From Karalla daura (lineage: Eukaryota > Chordata > Actinopteri > Chaetodontiformes > Leiognathidae): a DNA stretch of 64,000 nt. The translations under genes were made by a program, and so were the position numbers. Location of the stretch: assembly GCA_029224185.1 (NCBI GenBank), contig CM055195.1, positions 24,130,048 to 24,194,047 of the forward strand, written 5' to 3'. Below the pieces are notes generated by a model, which saw only the letters and a program-made list of their open reading frames with translations, made no database searches and had not been told where the DNA came from. Positions 13,111-23,929 of this stretch are shown here, in pieces (the first letter of the stretch is position 1; the number at the start of each line of letters is the position of its first letter).

Positions 13111-15900
13111 AGTTGCCGCCATAGGTTGAACGCAGGCGAAGCCAATTAGAAATGAACGCCCAAGCCGGGACCAAAATGTGACGAAAACAACATTTGGAAC
13201 GCAAAGAAAAAGCGATGAGAGACTAAAATGGTATGAGGTAAATCAGCTCAGGTGATTGAGAAATTTGAAAAGCATGCAAAAATGGGATGTTCAACCGGAC
13301 CTGGTACATGAGACCAACTATAGAACAAAAACACAACTGAGTATGAGATTTACTTAGTAAGGTAATGAGGGAGATCTTTCACATCGGGTGTCTCACTGGA
13401 TGTGAACCTCATTCTCTTTAAGCTACCTTGCTGCGGGACGTGATACAGCACACAGATGCTGATGGGTATGTTGCATCTGTCTGTCTGTGTGACACACACA
13501 GGGCTGAGGCAAATGCCATGAGAGTAAGATCTAAACTTTATGCTAATATAGCGAGTGAATAAAGAGATGTGATTTTAAGTGCTCTTAAATGATGACATGC
13601 ATTAATATGATTCTGACAGAATAGGGAGGTATGGTTACGTTTCTTCATATAGAGATGCCTTCAGTAATTGCCATTAGTGACATGACTTCAATCAAACAAT
13701 AGTGTAAGCCTTTCCGAGCATCGAAACAAGAAGCAGGCCTGCATGAAAGACACAAAAAGCACAGCGGACTTGGACTTCTATGACAGAGACACAACTTCAC
13801 AGCGACGTCACGACAACAAACTTTGCTTGAACTGCAAGACAGTGTCGCTGAGACATCATCAGCCACTGACCACCTAAAGGCAATTTACTTGACAAAAACG
13901 GGATAGAGACCCATTTGATAAATGCATCTTGTTGGAAAATATGTCTGTATTGGCCTGTCAGCATCCAGTCTCCAAGTAAAACGAAGTTGTGATCATTGCC
14001 TCGCCCTCGCTCCCAGATGTGGTAAATGAGCGCCTCGAGCACTGGATCTGCAACACGCCGCTCTGGACGGCCACGAGACGGTCGACTCGTTATGAACCAG
14101 GTACGACTCATGACGTTGCCTCGGCAGACTGTTCAGGCCGTCTCACGTTAATGTGACAGTCAAAAGTGAAACTAAAGTTCCGGTGAGAACAGGAACGGAG
14201 CGCACCCGGCCACACACTGGAACCATGCAACCCGGCGTTGCCCGACTTCGTCAGCCAGGACCAAAGGAGAGGCCGGGATGGGAAAAAGCTGAGGCTGGAG
14301 CCGCTTGGAACGCCCATCAGTCAGATTAGCAATCTGCTGTGAACGGAGCGCCATCAAGCGCAGTCCTGGTCCGGGGGAACTTGTCTGTTCCCGGTACGTG
14401 TCCATCAGGAGCAAAATGCTGAGTATTGATTTCATGTCTGGAGAGCGTACGGACGGCAGCTGGAGGCGGCAGTCGGCGTCTCGGGCCCCGTGTCAGTGAC
14501 AGGACGAAGCTGAGTGAGAGGGAAACGGCTCGGGAGCTGGTGGCGGCGGCCGGGCAGATGTTTATTGTGAGGACGGGGAAAATCATTTATTCCCGACAAT
14601 GCGCGCGAACGGCGGTTGCCAGCTAGTTAAGGCAGCGCCACTGAACTCATAACCATCTTCTAGCTTATTTTCGATAAGAAGAATGACAGTGGTGTGCCGG
14701 GTTCGTGGCGGACTGCCAGTCACTGATGCCAAGGCAGCAGCTCTGTGTAAACTCACATTAATCTTCTTGCCAAGAAATAACAACCACAACAAGGAGGGGA
14801 GGGTGGGGGAGGGGGGGTGAAAAAAATAAGAATAATGAAAACGATGGTATCGGTTCTGTCCTGTTTTCATGCTTGGGATGCTGCCATCCCCGTCGCTTAT
14901 TGACTGTTGGTGTTTAGTTTTGATTGTTTTCTATGTGTTGGCAGGTCAGACCTTTATAATGAGGGCAAAGAGAGAGGGGCCAGGGCACACAGACACCGAG
15001 CCAAGTTCACGCTCCAGAGTTGAACGCTAAACACAGGCCGCCAAACAGAAGCGATGAACCCGGCTCACAAGCGAGGAGCGGGACTCGTCTGTGCCGTTTC
15101 GCAGCTCATGCAACAAATGCACTTTTCTTATCGTCACCGCAGCTTCCTGGACGTCTCCTCTTAAGGCGCCGTACCAGGTCACTCCGAAGCTGATTACACT
15201 TAACGCAAGGTTCACAAGCAGCCTCCGCAGGGCGGTCGATAGAGAGGGAGCATCTACAGCTTCCAAATGACCGTGCCTCCTTGGACGCGCATACTGCACG
15301 TTTGGGAGAGAAAAAAGTGAAATATGACACAGCCTTATCAACGGTGGGAAGCCGCTTCCCCCGAAGAGCGGCACGGATGAGGCCTCGCCTTTGCCTCCCT
15401 CGTCATCGAGAGGCGATTCTCAGAGACCGCGCTCACCCACAGAGCAGGATTTCGTCCGGGGTTTTCGGAGCGTCGAGAAAAAACAAAATGAAGAGTCCAT
15501 CAGGCAGGAACTCGCCTCACTGTGTGGCCCTCCGAACGAGCGAACGGGCGAAAAATAACTCCAACGTCTCATTCCACTTCAGCGTCTGCGGACGTTCACA
15601 CGCGGGCAGAAGCGACTCGCATTCAGGCGCATTGGCGGGCTCTTGAAGTCCCTCCGTCTACTTCGTCAGAGCAAACAATGCAATCCCCCCCCCCCCTTCA
15701 ATTTTGTTATTTTGAGACCCAAACAATCCTGTTTGAAGTGTCTCTCTCTTTTTTTTCCAAGAATGCAGATTTTGGCTTGTAACTACGGCTTCGCTTTATT
15801 GTGCGGTGAGATTTACATAAAAAGCCCGTAGTCTGGAAAGTTTCGAACAGATTCTGGTGTAAAGTAGAGTAAGGATGAGCGACCGAATGAAAGCCTCGAG
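13111..15900. other. Noncoding region, CpG-rich in parts
   Basis: CpG-rich segments at about 14,000-14,640 and 15,040-15,640 alternate with AT-rich sequence. A pure C12 run lies at 15,685-15,696. No protein family is recognised in any frame. Open frames on both strands overlap and look compositional. Confidence 0.55.
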
Positions 15901-15921
15901 GAGCAGCGGGTGGGAGTGCAG

Positions 15922-15943
15922 CGTGTGTGTGTGTGTGTGTGTG
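15922..15943. repeat. (GT)n microsatellite
   Basis: About 11 GT units, nearly pure. Confidence 0.9.
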
Positions 15944-16039
15944 CATAAGTGGGGGCATTGGTGGTGAGGGTGGAGGGAGGGACACTGGAGGGGCTTGCTG
16001 GGTAGCGGAGCTTTAGCCCGGGTGCGTATGAGAGCAGCA

Positions 16040-16250
16040 AATCCGACTTGGTTGGTAAACAGAGGCTCCGGGGACACTTCTTTTGCATGCAGGCCGCTGC
16101 CGACGAGATGGAAGCCCTCTGTGATTCTAATGGGGTAAGCTCACAGAAATCGGCGTAGAAAATGCCAATAAGGCCGTCAGCCACCACCTCTCAAACGCAC
16201 CAGCGTCGGAAATTATGCAACGCGCGGGCAGATAAATATGCATTTGTTTG
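16040..16250. other. Enhancer/conserved-noncoding-like block
   Basis: Between the CpG-rich flanks lies a stretch free of simple repeats. It carries POU/octamer-like words (ATTATGCAAC near 16,214 and ATATGCATTTG near 16,236) and a forkhead-like TTTGTTTGC. This resembles vertebrate developmental enhancers, but conservation cannot be judged from one sequence. It also contains the possible microexon at 16,093-16,134. Confidence 0.3.
16093..16134 (+). other. Possible 42-base microexon (AG...GTAAGC)
   Basis: A pyrimidine-rich acceptor (CTTCTTTTGCATGCAG, ending at 16,092) precedes 42 bases ending at GGG before a strong GTAAGC donor (16,135 on). The segment is divisible by three and open in the frame AAADEMEALCDSNG, which I do not recognise. 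Alternatively the ATG at 16,087 could begin MQAAADEMEALCDSNG as a short first coding exon. Microexons of this size are common in neuronal vertebrate genes. With no neighbouring exons identified, this may be chance. Confidence 0.2.
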
Positions 16251-16272
16251 CGAGCTCCCCGCGCGGACACGT

Positions 16273-16291
16273 CCCCCCCCCCCCCCCCCCC
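16273..16291. repeat. Pure C run, 19 bases
   Basis: An uninterrupted cytosine homopolymer in CpG-rich sequence. It can form G-quadruplex or i-motif structures and is prone to assembly length error. Confidence 0.95.
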
Positions 16292-16439
16292 TCTGAAGAG
16301 TAACGTAGCCTCAGCTTAAAGCGCGATAAGGGCGTCAAATCTCTCTGATTTTTACCCCCCTCGGCCCGGGAAAGGGAGCGCGGCGCTTTTCAAACGGCAC
16401 AAAACGGCAAACAAACTCATTTTATGGCTGATTTTAGAA

Positions 16440-16471
16440 GGGGGGGGGGGGGGGGGGTGGGGGGGGGGGGG
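16440..16471. repeat. G run, 31 of 32 bases
   Basis: Two pure G runs (18 and 13 bases) separated by a single T. A strong potential quadruplex on the + strand. Confidence 0.95.
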
Positions 16472-16799
16472 CAGAAATTTCCGGGCCGCGCGCCGTCCTC
16501 TCGCCCTCGGACGGGGGGCCGGCTTCGAGTGGGACCCCGGCGTTCGCGTTCTCTCTTCCCTCACTCCGAAACAGATTTTACGGCCAAACGACGTTCAGAC
16601 TCCGCTTCACGGGTTCGGCGAGGGTGACGCAAGTTGGGAGACATCGGCCGGGACGTCCTGGACCACCAGAATAGTCTCGACCGACATCAAGACGCCTTTC
16701 TTCCTGATCCATGGACTGCTGGCGCGTGCGTCAGGACAGTGGGCCTTCTGTGAATGTCTAAGAAGACGAGGCAGAGCTTCCCCGGAGGAGCCTTTTCTC

Positions 16800-16814
16800 G
16801 GGGGGGGGGGGGGG
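16800..16814. repeat. Pure G run, 15 bases
   Basis: A G homopolymer followed directly by a (TC)n stretch, so purine and pyrimidine strands switch at about 16,815. Confidence 0.93.
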
Positions 16815-17077
16815 TCTCTCTCTCTCCCCCCTTCCTTTTCTGTTCCTTCAGAGGGAAGCGCCGGTAATTTGTCTTCATCAAGCATTACGGGCATCCTCGG
16901 GAACAAAACCCCGGACTCCGAAAGTATCAAATCAGCGGCACATTTTTCAGAAAATGGCAGATCCAATTTTTACACGCGTCCCCGAGGCCTCCCCCCGACT
17001 GCCGGCGTGCCGATCCTTCACTCGTTCGACGCCGCCTCCCCGCCGCCCAGAAGCAGCTTTCTGAGATTGTTTCTGTA

Positions 17078-17168
17078 CCCCCCCCCCCCCCCCCCACCCC
17101 CCCCCCCCAACCTTCGAGACGGGCTTCAATCGCGGGAATGCTAACGAGACCCCCCCCCCCACCCCCCC
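17078..17168. repeat. Two C-rich tracts in close succession
   Basis: 17,078-17,108 is all C except one A at 17,096. 17,150-17,168 is C with one A at 17,161. The 41 bases between are ordinary mixed sequence. Confidence 0.93.
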
Positions 17169-17169
17169 A

Positions 17170-17345
17170 ATGACGGCCCGTGCAGTGTTTCGAAGACACA
17201 TAAAAGCCGCCTGGCCAAATTACAAATGATCTACATGAGCAAGAGGAGATGGAGGATCATCTGTTTCTGACATCTGGCAAGATAGCATTCTCCTGTTTGT
17301 CACGTAATGTGATGCGTGAAGGGTGAGATGCAATAAATGTCGGTT
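17170..17345. other. Conserved-noncoding-like block
   Basis: Balanced composition immediately after the C tracts, with no simple repeats. Motif-like words include TTACAAATGATCTACATGAG and GGAGGATCATCTGTTTCTG. It looks unlike the surrounding CpG-rich sequence. Conservation is inferred from texture only. Confidence 0.25.
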
Positions 17346-18430
17346 TGAACCCACGGAAGGCTAAATGCCTTTTTCCTCAGAGCTTTCGCTTACTTGCGGG
17401 CGTTAACAGACCGTCTTTGAGGTACGACTTTGAGCTCGGATGCGGCGTGATTACTGACGCTCTCCTGACACCGGTCCATTCAAAACAATTTCATTTTGCC
17501 GTCTACTCTCCGGCTTTCTCTCCTACCTGAGACCCAGCACGACTCGCTCCAAGAAGCGTATCGAACCGACACGCGGCCTCTCAGTTTTAGCCAATTCCAC
17601 GTGACGTGGCGGTGGAAAGTGTTAACGGTGATCATTGGTTGAGAAAAGTAAACTATTTTATCATTATATTTGTCCTTCTGCGACCAGGACGTAATCAATT
17701 CTGGAAATAAAGAAAGAAAAAGACAGTTTCATACACACCTTCAGCACCTTTAGCACTTTAGGTCACCCAGCAAGAGTCACCCGGCATTACATCATTACCT
17801 GAATACTCATTTTTGACTCGTTTTCCTCGGCATTAAACGCATACCCGTGAATATCGTCGTCATCATTCGCCTCGTTCGCACACCCAAATCAGCACGAGCC
17901 GATATGAGCAGGTGACGGCATCGTGACCTAAAGAGTCAATCCGTCAACGCAATGAGAAACTTTCAATGAAGGTCAAAAGCTGTCAAGTGGCAAAGCTCTA
18001 ATTGAGCGTGACTGCGACACTTACAGTAAACTCACCGTGATTGAAGATCGGAGCCGTTGCAATAGCTCCACAAGCAACATTCAGCCCCGCGTCATTTCTC
18101 CACAATCATCATGTAATTGATACATATACATACATGTAGAATACACACATTGCTTGTCGTGAAATGGTGCGCCGTGACATTCCCCGATGGAAACCGATTA
18201 GCGTTCGCCCCATTGCCCTCATTGACATCCCGCGTGGAAATCAAACAAATCCGCTCACAGACAAGGCTTTTCCAAGGTTTTCCCTCCGATTTCACGGGCC
18301 TGGGCCGAAAGTGACACCAAACGGTGTGGATGGGGTCCACTTGACGCGGCGCGGACCGTCAGGTTCAAAACGATGAAACCGGACTGAAACGTGCCTGCGC
18401 GCACAGGACTGCCGAGGGCAAAGATCGCAA
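17346..18430. other. Noncoding region, nothing recognised
   Basis: Mixed composition. No known coding sequence, RNA or repeat is seen, apart from short ATAC/ACAT repeats near 18,120. Confidence 0.5.
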
Positions 18431-18439
18431 TGGTTGCCC

Positions 18440-18463
18440 ACCCCCCCACCCCCCCACCCCCCT
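18440..18463. repeat. C-rich tract (C7A)n type
   Basis: Runs of six to seven C separated by single A residues, a short minisatellite-like array. Confidence 0.9.
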
Positions 18464-20360
18464 GTATCGATTTAGGCCTAACCAGGAGATCCATCAACAC
18501 ACGCGATGTTGGACGGGGAGCTCGGTAACGCTCAGAACGACCAGGGCGGAACGAAGATGCAGAGGTTTTACGAAGACGGACGGGGGGGGGGCACGCGGCC
18601 CTCGTCGGCGCGAAATCCATCCCGACGCGGAAAGACGAAGACGAGGGTCTGCGAGGGAACGGGCCGACGGGCTTTCATTTGGACTTCAGCGCGAATTGAA
18701 ACGTGCGCAGTGTGAGAAGTGCGAGGGTTCTGGATGGCGTGAGATCGATCACACTGGAAAAGCGACACGCACGCACGCACGTGTGAAGCTGCCGCATCCC
18801 ACTCACTGACGTTTTTTTACTTTTCAGTCATCGACGTTGATAATCAACGTGTTTTCATATCTCTTTACGGACACGGGAAAGCAAGAAAAAACAAACAGTT
18901 TTTTTATCTCTGTGACAGAGCATTTTCCGGCTAATCCCAGGGGTGTTTTTAAATCCCTCAAAGCATCACTTAATCCTGCGGTTAATCAGAGAAAAACAAT
19001 TTCTAATTCATTAACACCCTCGGCACCAAAGCGCAAGGTGTCTGCTGGATGGAGAGCAGACGTCTGACGACTAAACCTGAACTCGTGGTTGTCATAGCTA
19101 GAGAGCAGAAGTAATCGAAGAAGAACGTACCCGGGGAGCGGCGCGATAATTACAGGCGTTTTGCAGACCTTCGCAAATATTTCGCAGGTTTTCTTTCTTT
19201 TCGCGAGCCGCAGATGGCAGGTGTCATCTTTTCCATCATTTCATCCTTTTACGTGGTAGGAAAAACAACAACCCAACGCAACCCAACTGCCTCATCTGGC
19301 GTCACACGGACGTGCTGGTAAAAAAAGAAGAAAAAGGGAAAAAAAAAAGAGGATAAAACCGCAAATTACAACGCCGCAGCTGTGAGCTCGGCAGCTACGG
19401 AGCCGTTGGCTTCATGAGGGTTATTCACAGAGCATCCCCCACGTTGAGGGGTGTGTCCTGACCCTCGACTGTGTTCAAGACACCGTGGATAATCTCTCCT
19501 ATCTTTTTGTGCATCCAAGGCAGCGCTCGTCGGCGAGAGAACGTTCACGCCCCATCTGTTCGACTCCAGCAACGTCATCTCTACGGGAAGCGCGTGGGAC
19601 GAGACAGGAGACGGACACGGGGAGACGGGAGACGACGCGGCAAGGGAATACGTCAGGGAGTCAAAGCGCCGACGAGTTGAAGGGGAAGGGATTCAGATGC
19701 GCAAACGTGCTCTGTTTTTTTTTTGTTTTCTTCCTTTGTTTCAATCCCGCAGATGGGAGAACGCGGTATCCGATATCCAATTCCACTTAGCTGCTTGCAA
19801 AGCCTGGACCTCCTCCCGACGTGTCACAGCTCTTCGTAGCACCTTCATAGCATCCCTCAGAGCGGGGCGGCCCGGGCCTGGAACCGACCCACTTGGGTAA
19901 ACCTGCGCTGTTGACCGCGAGAGGCGCGTTTGCATGCCACCGTCTGACTCATTTGGACGAACTCCGAAAGCTCCCATCATCTCCTCTGCATCTCGCCGCG
20001 CTTTGCGTCGCGGCCCTCTGCACATTTCAGAAAAGGACTCGGAGCGATCTGCGTTCCTCTTGCTCCGTTCGCCGTTCGTCTTAATGGGATGATTATGACA
20101 CCGCTTTCGTGAAAACATAAATGGATCCAAAGTCAGCTCTTACATGTTAAAAATAAAAATAAAACCGTGTTTAACAAAGACTGCAATGATATTCATGCCG
20201 CTCGTAAAGCAGTTTCTGTCTCTGTTTCCCACTGCAAAGCCATCTCCGGTAACCCCGTGGAGTCACCGAGCGTGTCTTGTGTCTTGTGTGAACTCCGTTA
20301 CCTTCTACTCTACATCTCATCACTGTCGTGGCAGGGCAGCAAGTGCCTCTCCGCCCCACC
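18464..20360. other. Noncoding region, CpG-rich in parts
   Basis: CpG-rich at about 18,490-18,780 and 19,380-20,090. It contains a 17-base palindrome at 18,834-18,850 (ACGTTGAT-A-ATCAACGT). No recognisable coding sequence; the open frames overlap on both strands. Confidence 0.5.
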
Positions 20361-20363
20361 TTC

Positions 20364-20418
20364 ACCCCCCCCCCATCCCCCCCCCCACCCCCCCACCCCC
20401 CACCCCCTGCCAACAATG
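20364..20418. repeat. C-rich tract, 55 bases
   Basis: C runs of 5-10 bases interrupted by single A or AT. Similar in texture to 20,543-20,574 just downstream. Confidence 0.93.
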
Positions 20419-20459
20419 CAAAACCTGCAGCCGCGGCTCCCCACGGGGGATCTCTGGCA

Positions 20460-20525
20460 CCAGTGCGGAGGGTGAAATTATGCAAAGACGTCTGAATTAT
20501 TGAAATCAAACATCTGCATTGTTGT
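20460..20525. other. Short AT-rich enhancer-like patch between C tracts
   Basis: Contains AATTATGCAAAG (octamer-like) and GAATTATTGAAATCAAAC between two C-rich tracts. The contrast with the flanks suggests a functional element or a slipped insertion. This is inference only. Confidence 0.2.
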
Positions 20526-20542
20526 TTACTCCTCTCACCCGT

Positions 20543-20574
20543 CCCCCCCCCCCACCCCCCCCCCCCACCCCCCC
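20543..20574. repeat. C-rich tract, 32 bases
   Basis: Pure C apart from two single A interruptions. Confidence 0.93.
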
Positions 20575-20828
20575 GATTGAAAACTCATCTCCCAGACACG
20601 CTTCTTCCTCTTGACGTCTTGTGTTTATTTCCCCGTCCCCTGCGCGGCCATTCCTCTCACTGATTTCGGAGTCCCTGCTCAACGAGAACTCCCGGATGCT
20701 GGAGGACGTCTTGCATGGAAATATTAATTTGATGAGAGAGGAGCCCTGCTCCGCTTCAGACTTGCTCACGATTTATGCTCCAGGCCAGCCTCCGTCTTCC
20801 CCCGAACACAGACTTTACACGCCTTCAA

Positions 20829-20872
20829 TGTGTGTGTGTGTGCGTGCGTGTGTGTGTGTGTGTGCGCGCGTG
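20829..20872. repeat. (TG)n/(CG) microsatellite
   Basis: TG repeats with GC substitutions (TGCGTGCG and GCGCGCG). Potential Z-DNA. Confidence 0.9.
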
Positions 20873-21080
20873 CAATAATATCAAATTCAGTTTTGTTTTT
20901 TTGTTTTTTTTTAGTATTTTAATGAGGCGTCAACACGTCGACTGATTCAGTTTCACGTCAAACGGTGTTAAAATAATCATCAGCGATGAAGGAAACCAGG
21001 AGAAAGAAAGCGCTGTCAGAAAAAAACAAAACAACCAAAAAAAAACAAACAAACAAAAGCGTAACAGGGTAAACGAAAGG
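20873..21080. other. A/T-rich low-complexity stretch
   Basis: T-rich at 20,890-20,915 and AAAACAAAC-type A-rich repeats at 21,020-21,058. No gene signal. Confidence 0.7.
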
Positions 21081-21149
21081 AGAGCGACTCCCTGCGTTTT
21101 GCGTACCGTCCAGGAGATCGTTTTTCCGGCACCCGAAAGCAATTAGACA

Positions 21150-22400
21150 GCGTGACCCCCCCAGAATCAAGTGCTCGTCCCTGCCCCTCGCGGACGCTGT
21201 GCGATTTTGATGATTTCAGTGGTAAGTGGCGGGGGCCGCCGAGGTCGCCGACGCCCCGTGGAGCGCGTACGCGTACAATTAGGCGCTGCAGACGAGCGTC
21301 AGAGCTGGCCCAAGCGAACGCCATCTTTGCGGCGACGCGCGCCCGCTTACCTCCGATGGCGCGAGCGCATGGCGGCGCGGGATGGCGATGAGAGGGGCTG
21401 GACGTTTTGGCTATCCTTCCTCTGTCCTTTCGCCACTTCAATAAAAATGTAAACGGCGTTCGCGGTTTGTCCCCCAAGGCCGGAAAAACCCCTGACACAA
21501 CAGTTTTATGACGTCCGCGGGCGGATGGCGGGGGGACGGCACGCCACATCTGATTTCATTCATTCTGGAGGAAGATTGGGGTAAAAAAAAAAAAATCACA
21601 CGCAGGAGGACAAAGGGAGCGTGGAAGAACTCAGTTGCCGCACGCCTTAAGTCGCCGTTTGGAGATGCTCTCCCCTTGATAACGCGACCGCGGCGCTCGG
21701 AACCTGTGCCCACATCGTCCCGTGGCTCGTTCGTGCCGCGCTCAGGATCTGCTCGGAAAATAAAAAGCAAAGCCCCAGAGACGTTCCGGCGCACCCGTCC
21801 AAAGGTTTCGCGGGGAAAACAACAATCTGTCATGGGACTGCGGGAGCGCCTGCTGGGACCCAGATGTGCTCCGGCACTTTTTTTTTACGGGGTTGGCTGG
21901 CGGAGCGCTCCCCCGGGGGGGGGGGGGGGGGGGCTCATCCCGCAGCTGCGACAGTGGCTACGCTGCGTCTGCCACGCGGCCCGGCCCGTCCCCGCCGCCT
22001 CACACGCAGATGTCTGGAGCGCCCGCGCCTGGGCTTTATGGATGTGATATACACGTGGGAGGATGGAAGTCTGAATGGAGGGGGCACGTCATCCGCGGGG
22101 GGGCACGAGCCTCCAGCGCGGGGTCAGATGGCGTGCAGCGGCTGGCGGCGTCGGCCCGGAGCGGGCTGTGTACAGCTACGGCGGCGGAGGCAGAGACGTG
22201 AACGAAGGAGCCGACTGATCTCCCCCTTCACTCCGCTGCCGCTCATCGGTCGGTGTGCCCCGGCTCCGTTTAGATTTGAAACGGCGTTTCAGTTGTGTTT
22301 TGCACTCCGCAGAGGTGCGAGCGGGTCCTCAAGAGCCAGCGGCGGCGATATAAGGACGGGCATCTTAATCGGCCTCACAATGACGTCGTATTCTTAAAGA
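21150..22400 (+). promoter_or_regulatory. CpG-rich block with TATA-like box (candidate CpG-island promoter)
   Basis: CpG dinucleotides are dense from about 21,150 to 22,400. A pure G19 run lies at 21,915-21,933. At the 3' side a good TATA-like word, TATAAGG (22,349-22,355), is preceded by GGCGGCGA and followed at the expected distance by mixed sequence near 22,378-22,385. No coding exon follows that I recognise. The strand assignment rests only on the TATA-like word. Long open frames here run on both strands and are compositional. Confidence 0.3.
21915..21933. repeat. Pure G run, 19 bases
   Basis: A guanine homopolymer directly after CTCCCC, so a C-run/G-run junction could fold as a hairpin. 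Confidence 0.95.
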
Positions 22401-22604
22401 GAGTAATGGAAACGTTGCGCCGATGTATCCGCACACCGGCTTTCGTGGAAATCGTGTTTACGTTACGCTGCGGCACTGAATCCTCGTTGCCCCACGTAGA
22501 CGCACACGCTCTCCACCATGACGGCCGACTGCTGCAAAGCACGCGCTGCAGCGTGTTGTTCCTTCCGTTTGTTGCAGACGGCATGGGTGTGAGTGAGACA
22601 ATGG

Positions 22605-22632
22605 AGGGGGGGGGAGGGGGGGGAGGGGGGGG
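22605..22632. repeat. G-rich (G8A) tract
   Basis: G runs of 7-9 bases separated by single A residues. A potential quadruplex. Confidence 0.92.
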
Positions 22633-22859
22633 TGTTTGGAGAACCTTCGCCAGGTCATAAAATCTAGTGTTTGTCCCCAAAAAGACAGAATCACAGAGGC
22701 AGAAAGGGCTCCTCTGAGGAATAATGCCTCACTGATTCAATAGTTTGCCGGTGGATAATCGCAGTTGCTGCCCACAGTGTTGCGTTCAAGTGCCACTACT
22801 GAGCCTCCTATAGGGTTTTCAAGGGGTTTCAAGCCGTTTGTGCACAGAGCCTGACGCTT

Positions 22860-23180
22860 TGTTTGCGGTTCCTCGTGACGCCATATGTGTTGTCTTAATG
22901 GCACGCTTGATTTAGTAATGTCTGGGAGAGTGATTGAAATAAGCGATTTGGCGTTTCGTCCGACGGGCTTATACGGGCATCTGCTTTGCTCTTTGTTCGA
23001 CGGGCGATTAAAAACAGGCTTCAAGGGAATGAATTTGTTACGGGCAAATGAATTGTTCCCTTTGGAGCACGCGAATCACCGCAAAAAATCCTCAATTACA
23101 GACCATCCGGACCAGATGGAGGGTTTGAGTGTTGTGTGTTGTCATTTGATGGGAACTTGTCATCCAGGTAGAGGAGGAAT
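22860..23180. other. Conserved-noncoding-like block
   Basis: A repeat-free stretch with homeodomain-type TAAT/ATTA words and TGACGCC, for example around CTTAATGGCACGCTTGATTT and GAGAGTGATTGAAATAAGCG. The texture resembles vertebrate conserved noncoding elements. No conservation data are available here. Confidence 0.3.
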
Positions 23181-23420
23181 TACAGAATAGATTGTGGGCC
23201 TGCAATGTTAAAACTCGGCATCTTCTAGAACTGAGTGATTGGCAACGCCTACTAAAATTACACACATTAGTCTAAAACGTCTCAAACGCTTAAAAGCCGA
23301 AGAAGCGAGAAACGCTGGAAGTCCATGCTTAAGGCCTCTTTCAAAATGCATTGTTGTTAAGTTTTATTTCCAGCAAAACAACTCAGTAAAGGTTGAAAGA
23401 ATTACATGATACATAAAGGC

Positions 23421-23421
23421 A

Positions 23422-23468
<47 letters not shown>
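23421..23468. repeat. (TG)n(TA)n compound microsatellite
   Basis: About 11 TG units run directly into about 12 TA units. Confidence 0.95.
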
Positions 23469-23647
23469 TGTTTGTGGATTTTCTTCAGTTACTGTTACTC
23501 ATGTTTCTTATTCATATTTGTTTGGTCACGTTTTTGTCATATTTACATATTGCTCTGATTTAAAAAGGGTATTTTATATTACTTTTATTAACAATTTTTG
23601 CTATTGCTCTGTTTATAAGAGGCATGGGTCAGTTAGTTTGGTATAGC

Positions 23648-23785
23648 TTGGTGTCCAGGGTGTAATCCCTGCTCTCACCGCTCTCACTGCTCTCACCGCA
23701 TGTGACCTGGAGATGGGCACCAGCAGATACTACGACACTATTGGGTACAAAGCAGGTTAGATAATGAGTGAGTGAATTAGTGCGA
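23648..23785 (+). mobile_element. L2-type LINE 3'-end fragment
   Basis: 'TGGTGTCCAGGGTGTAATCC' matches the fish L2-type landmark 'cctgtccagggtgtaacccc'. It is followed by a CTCTCACCG triplication (about 23,673-23,699), 'GGAGATGGGCACCAGCAGAT', and the terminal 'GGTTAGATAATGAGTGAGTG', corresponding to the remembered 'gcggtatagaaaatggatgg' end. The small CTCTCAC(C/T)G tandem appears to have grown inside the element. Confidence 0.65.
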
Positions 23786-23929
23786 AAGTATGTGATATGA
23801 AAGCACAAACACAGGATGCAAAACACGGTCAGCACGTCCAAAGCCCTGTGTAGGCTGTATACCGCCCAGCCATTGTGCACTTCGCTGATCTGCAGGTGAC
23901 CTGATTACATTCAACAGGACAGACCGCCG

